Source of the DNA: Streptomyces sp. NRRL F-525
GTDB lineage: Bacteria; Actinomycetota; Actinomycetes; Streptomycetales; Streptomycetaceae
Assembly: GCF_000716605.1 (NCBI RefSeq)
Contig: NZ_JNXE01000024.1
Coordinates: 62,001-126,000, forward strand
Direction: 5' to 3'
DNA length: 64,000 bases
Below, piece by piece: positions 61,819-64,000 of this stretch. The translations under genes were made by a program, and so were the position numbers. The notes under the pieces were generated by a model that saw only the letters and a list, made by a program, of their open reading frames with translations, ran no database searches and had not been told where the DNA came from. The first letter of the stretch is position 1. Each line of letters starts with the position of its first letter.

Positions 61819-62379
61819 ATGGCCACACGGAAGCGCGGTACACGGGGGTTCGCCACGCCCCTGGCAGCCGGTCTCGGCCTGGTGACGGGAGCTCTCGCCG
61901 TCATGGCCGCGCAACACCGCACGCTCCGCGCACTGCGCCTCCGGCTCGACCAGCTGGAGAAACAGGTCGCCAACAGCCACCACCACGCCAATCTGGCCAC
62001 CCAGCAGCATCTGCACTGGCAACTGCTGAGCAAGGCGATCGACAGCCCTGAACTGGCCGAGGTCCTGGACATCTTCGAGGTACCCGCGTCCCAGCAGAAA
62101 CGACGCCAGTACCTCTTCGCGAACGCGCTGTACACAAATCTGCTGTTCTACTACCGCATCGGCAACATCAGCCGCGACGAGTTCTTCGGGTTCATCCGCG
62201 GTCTTGTGCAGAACCCCGTCGTCAGGGAGTACTGGAACGCGACCCAAGGACAGCGCGCGACGCTCGCCGAGGGCTCGGAGGAGGCCGAACTCGGTCGGAT
62301 GGTCGACGAGCTGCTACGACAGCTGGAAGAGGCCGACGGCGACGAGTGGTGGGTCGTGGGGGACCCGCCCAGCGACTGA
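61819..62379 (+). CDS. DUF6082 protein
   Basis: 186 residues from ATG 61819, with GGGGG upstream. One N-terminal hydrophobic segment (FATPLAAGLGLVTGALAVMA) is probably a membrane anchor. It is followed by a short coiled coil and a helical cytoplasmic domain: HHANLATQQHLHWQLLSKAI, RQYLFANALYTNLLFYYRIG, SRDEFFGFIRGLVQNPVVRE, DEWWVVGDPPSD. Such proteins are multicopy in Streptomyces and have no known function. Start extension upstream is Arg/Pro-rich and not credible. Confidence 0.85.
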   Translation: MATRKRGTRGFATPLAAGLGLVTGALAVMAAQHRTLRALRLRLDQLEKQVANSHHHANLATQQHLHWQLLSKAIDSPELAEVLDIFEVPASQQKRRQYLFANALYTNLLFYYRIGNISRDEFFGFIRGLVQNPVVREYWNATQGQRATLAEGSEEAELGRMVDELLRQLEEADGDEWWVVGDPPSD

Positions 62380-62627
62380 GCGTCCGGGCGGCACCGCGCC
62401 TTCGGGGGCGCCCCTTCCTCGAATCACACCCTCGGGCCATAACGAACAGATCAAGTCCCCAGTTGTCCCAGACGTCACTGGGGTTGACTCACGCCTGATC
62501 GCGTAGAACGACTCCACAAGACGTCGCTCACGCCGCCGGATGACGAGCGCACCCCACAGGGCACCGCCTTCACCCCGCCGTCGTTGTGCGCAGACTCTTC
62601 AGACGTGAGAACCAGAGGGAATCAACA

Positions 62628-62867
62628 GTGAGTCAGATCATCCGTCGGATCGGTGTACCTCCCAGCGCCCGGGGGAGCGCGGGCGGGGGCAACTGCCCTG
62701 ACATCTTCGAATTGGCCGACGGAAACTTCGCAGTGATCGGCACGGACCAGACGGACAAACTCGACGGTCAGCTGCCGGCCGACGCGTCGAGAGCCTCGTA
62801 CGAACGGATCGTCGTCATCACCCGGGACACACTCATCAAGGCCAAGGGCGACATTCCTGACGTGTAG
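62628..62867 (+). CDS. Small Streptomyces protein (79 aa), unknown function
   Basis: GTG 62628 behind GAGGGA gives SQIIRRIGVPPSARGS..., then CPDIFELADGNFAVIGTD and ERIVVITRDTLIKAKGDIPD. A compact alpha/beta protein of the kind often paired with DUF397/XRE (BldB-like) regulatory loci in Streptomyces; no such regulator is adjacent here. No signal peptide. A decayed second copy of its C-terminus follows directly downstream. Function not known to me. Confidence 0.8.
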   Translation: MSQIIRRIGVPPSARGSAGGGNCPDIFELADGNFAVIGTDQTDKLDGQLPADASRASYERIVVITRDTLIKAKGDIPDV

Positions 62868-62875
62868 CCGACGCG

Positions 62876-63001
62876 GACGATTCACTCCGCACGCCCAAGC
62901 ATTCGGTCAGCCCGCGTGGCAGTGGAGCCGACTGCGAACTCATCGTGATCATCAGCCAGGGGACACGGATCCGCGCCCGTAAGGACATTCCTCGTACCTG
63001 A
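62876..63001 (+). pseudogene. Decayed tandem copy of the 79-aa gene (3' part)
   Basis: In a single frame ending at TGA 62999-63001 the text CELIVIISQGTRIRARKDIPRT aligns with ERIVVITRDTLIKAKGDIPDV of the preceding gene: E-x-IV-[VI]-I, two residues, [DG]T-x-I-x-A-x-x-DIP, and the same C-terminal position. No start codon or 5' half is present. It is therefore the remnant of a tandem duplication, only 9 bases past the intact copy. Confidence 0.65.
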
Positions 63002-63036
63002 CGCCGCGGACCGCCGTCCGGCACAGGCCGGCACAG

Positions 63037-63076
63037 GGGGCGGGTTCGGCACCGACCGTGGCGCTGAACCCGCCCC
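63037..63076. terminator. Terminator between the small-gene pair and the citrate-synthase-like gene
   Basis: GGGGCGGGTTC (63037-63047) pairs with GAACCCGCCCC (63066-63076). It lies 6 bases beyond the end of the minus-strand citrate-synthase-like gene and downstream of the plus-strand small genes. Confidence 0.85.
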
Positions 63077-63082
63077 TCCGCA

Positions 63083-64000
63083 TCACCTCGGCACCGTCAC
63101 CGGCGCCTCCACCCCCACATACCGCGCGACCGGCCGGATGATCTTCGAGTCCTCCGCCTGCTCCACCACGTTCGCGCTCCACCCCACGACCCGCGCGGCC
63201 GCGAACGTAGGAGTGAACATCTCCCGCGGCAGCCCGCAGAGTTCCATGACCAGCCCCGCGTAGAACTCGACGTTGGTGTGGAGTTCGCGCCCCGGTTTCA
63301 GCTCCGCGAGGATCCTCTCGACCTGGCGCTCCACCTCGACGGCGAAGTCGACCCGTGGGCCGCCGAACTGCTGGGCGACCTCGCGCAGCATCCGCGAACG
63401 CGGGTCCTCCGTACGGTAGATGGCGTGGCCGAAGCCCATGATGCGGTCGCCGGCGAGGACGCGTTCGCGGATCCAGGGGTCGATACGGTCCGGGGTTCCG
63501 ATCGCGTCCAGGGTGTCCAGGGCGCGACTGGGCGCACCGCCGTGCAGCGGACCCGAGAGCGCGCCTACGGCCCCGACCAGGCAGGCCGCCACATCCGCCC
63601 CCGTCGACGCGATGACCCGCGCGGTGAAGGTTGACGCGTTGAATCCGTGGTCAATGGTTGAGATCAAGTATTGCTCGATCGCCCTGGCCTGCTGCTTGTC
63701 CGGTTCCGAACCCGTCAGCATGTACAGGTAGTTGGCCGCGTAGGAGAGGTCCTCGCGCGGCTCGACGGGATCAAGTCCCTGACCCAGCCGGTACAGCGCG
63801 GTCAGCAGCGTCGGTACGGCCGCGGACGCCACGAGGGTGTCCCGGCGGCGCGCGTCCGCGTCGATGTCGTACACCGGCCGGAAGCCCTTCGCCGCACCGA
63901 GCAGCGACAGCGCCGTACGCATCCCGGACAGCGGTCCGGACGTGCCGCTCGCCGCCGCCACCGCGGGCAACGCGTCCCGCACCTCGTCCGGCAGCCGACG
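63083..64000 (-). CDS. Citrate-synthase-like enzyme (5' end outside window)
   Basis: About 305 residues visible; the frame continues unbroken past 64000, so the N-terminus (expected ~60-80 residues more) is off the edge. Citrate-synthase motifs: SYAANYLYMLTGSEPDK, QYLISTIDHGFNASTFTARV (catalytic His), GPLHGGAPSRALD (active-site His), IMGFGHAIYRTEDPRSR (His/Arg) and AGLVMELCGLPREMFTPTFA with the catalytic-Asp region altered to the short-family form. Likely condenses acetyl-CoA or propionyl-CoA with an oxo acid; Streptomyces carries several paralogues (this one resembles the one called citA2). Cytoplasmic. Confidence 0.9.
   Translation of the reverse strand, partial: RRLPDEVRDALPAVAAASGTSGPLSGMRTALSLLGAAKGFRPVYDIDADARRRDTLVASAAVPTLLTALYRLGQGLDPVEPREDLSYAANYLYMLTGSEPDKQQARAIEQYLISTIDHGFNASTFTARVIASTGADVAACLVGAVGALSGPLHGGAPSRALDTLDAIGTPDRIDPWIRERVLAGDRIMGFGHAIYRTEDPRSRMLREVAQQFGGPRVDFAVEVERQVERILAELKPGRELHTNVEFYAGLVMELCGLPREMFTPTFAAARVVGWSANVVEQAEDSKIIRPVARYVGVEAPVTVPR

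Noticed and set aside
1..64000. CRISPR array, rRNA operon or replication origin
   Set aside because: No regularly spaced direct repeats of 25-40 bases, no rRNA sequence and no DnaA-box cluster were seen while reading the window.

Overview
High G+C, strongly coding-biased DNA with Streptomyces-type gene content: SepH, CutRS, DUF4193, DUF3710, DUF6082, a DasR-type operator at ptsH, a c-di-AMP riboswitch on an M23 peptidase, and coproporphyrin-type ferrochelatase. From about 19 kb to the right edge, the gene order is the one I remember from the Streptomyces coelicolor core chromosome around SCO5832-SCO5871. That comparison is from memory; no search was run. This part is ordinary vertically inherited core.

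The first ~19 kb looks accessory. It holds a decayed IS701-type transposase, a Sec-exported Rhs/YD-repeat giant with a variable C-terminal tip, a likely cognate immunity gene, and a displaced orphan toxin tip whose own immunity gene is cut off by the IS remnant. A 1705-residue secreted jellyroll/repeat protein is transcribed divergently from the Rhs gene, with a Crp-like operator between them. Next comes a 1256-residue P-loop (STAND-like) NTPase with a G10 tract just before its Shine-Dalgarno, and finally a 3' tRNA fragment with its own terminator plus phased AGCGTCA repeats. This reads as an island next to a tRNA-type attachment site, carrying a polymorphic-toxin locus and a candidate NTPase conflict gene.

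From 19 to 31 kb there is a TrmA-family RNA methyltransferase, then a potassium neighbourhood: a KimA-like APC permease, a 31-residue membrane peptide, two TrkA/RCK subunits, and kdpDE without kdpFABC. A secreted alginate-lyase-family protein follows. From 31 to 46 kb come dut and a hotdog thioesterase, DUF proteins, the redox-type two-component pair cutRS, an inositol-monophosphatase-family enzyme with ferrochelatase, an MFS exporter overlapping an aldonolactone oxidase, sepH (cell division) and a rhodanese.

From 46 to 64 kb come thymidine kinase, an alkaline-phosphatase-superfamily enzyme, a GNAT/acyl-CoA-synthetase fusion (Pat-like), ptsH behind a DasR site, a GntR regulator, an M23 peptidase under a ydaO-type riboswitch, a catalytic/non-catalytic M16 peptidase pair, parC, a COG0523 metallochaperone with a 199-residue Pro/Ala repeat extension, DUF6082, a small Streptomyces protein with a decayed tandem copy, and the C-terminal part of a citrate-synthase-like gene that runs off the right edge.
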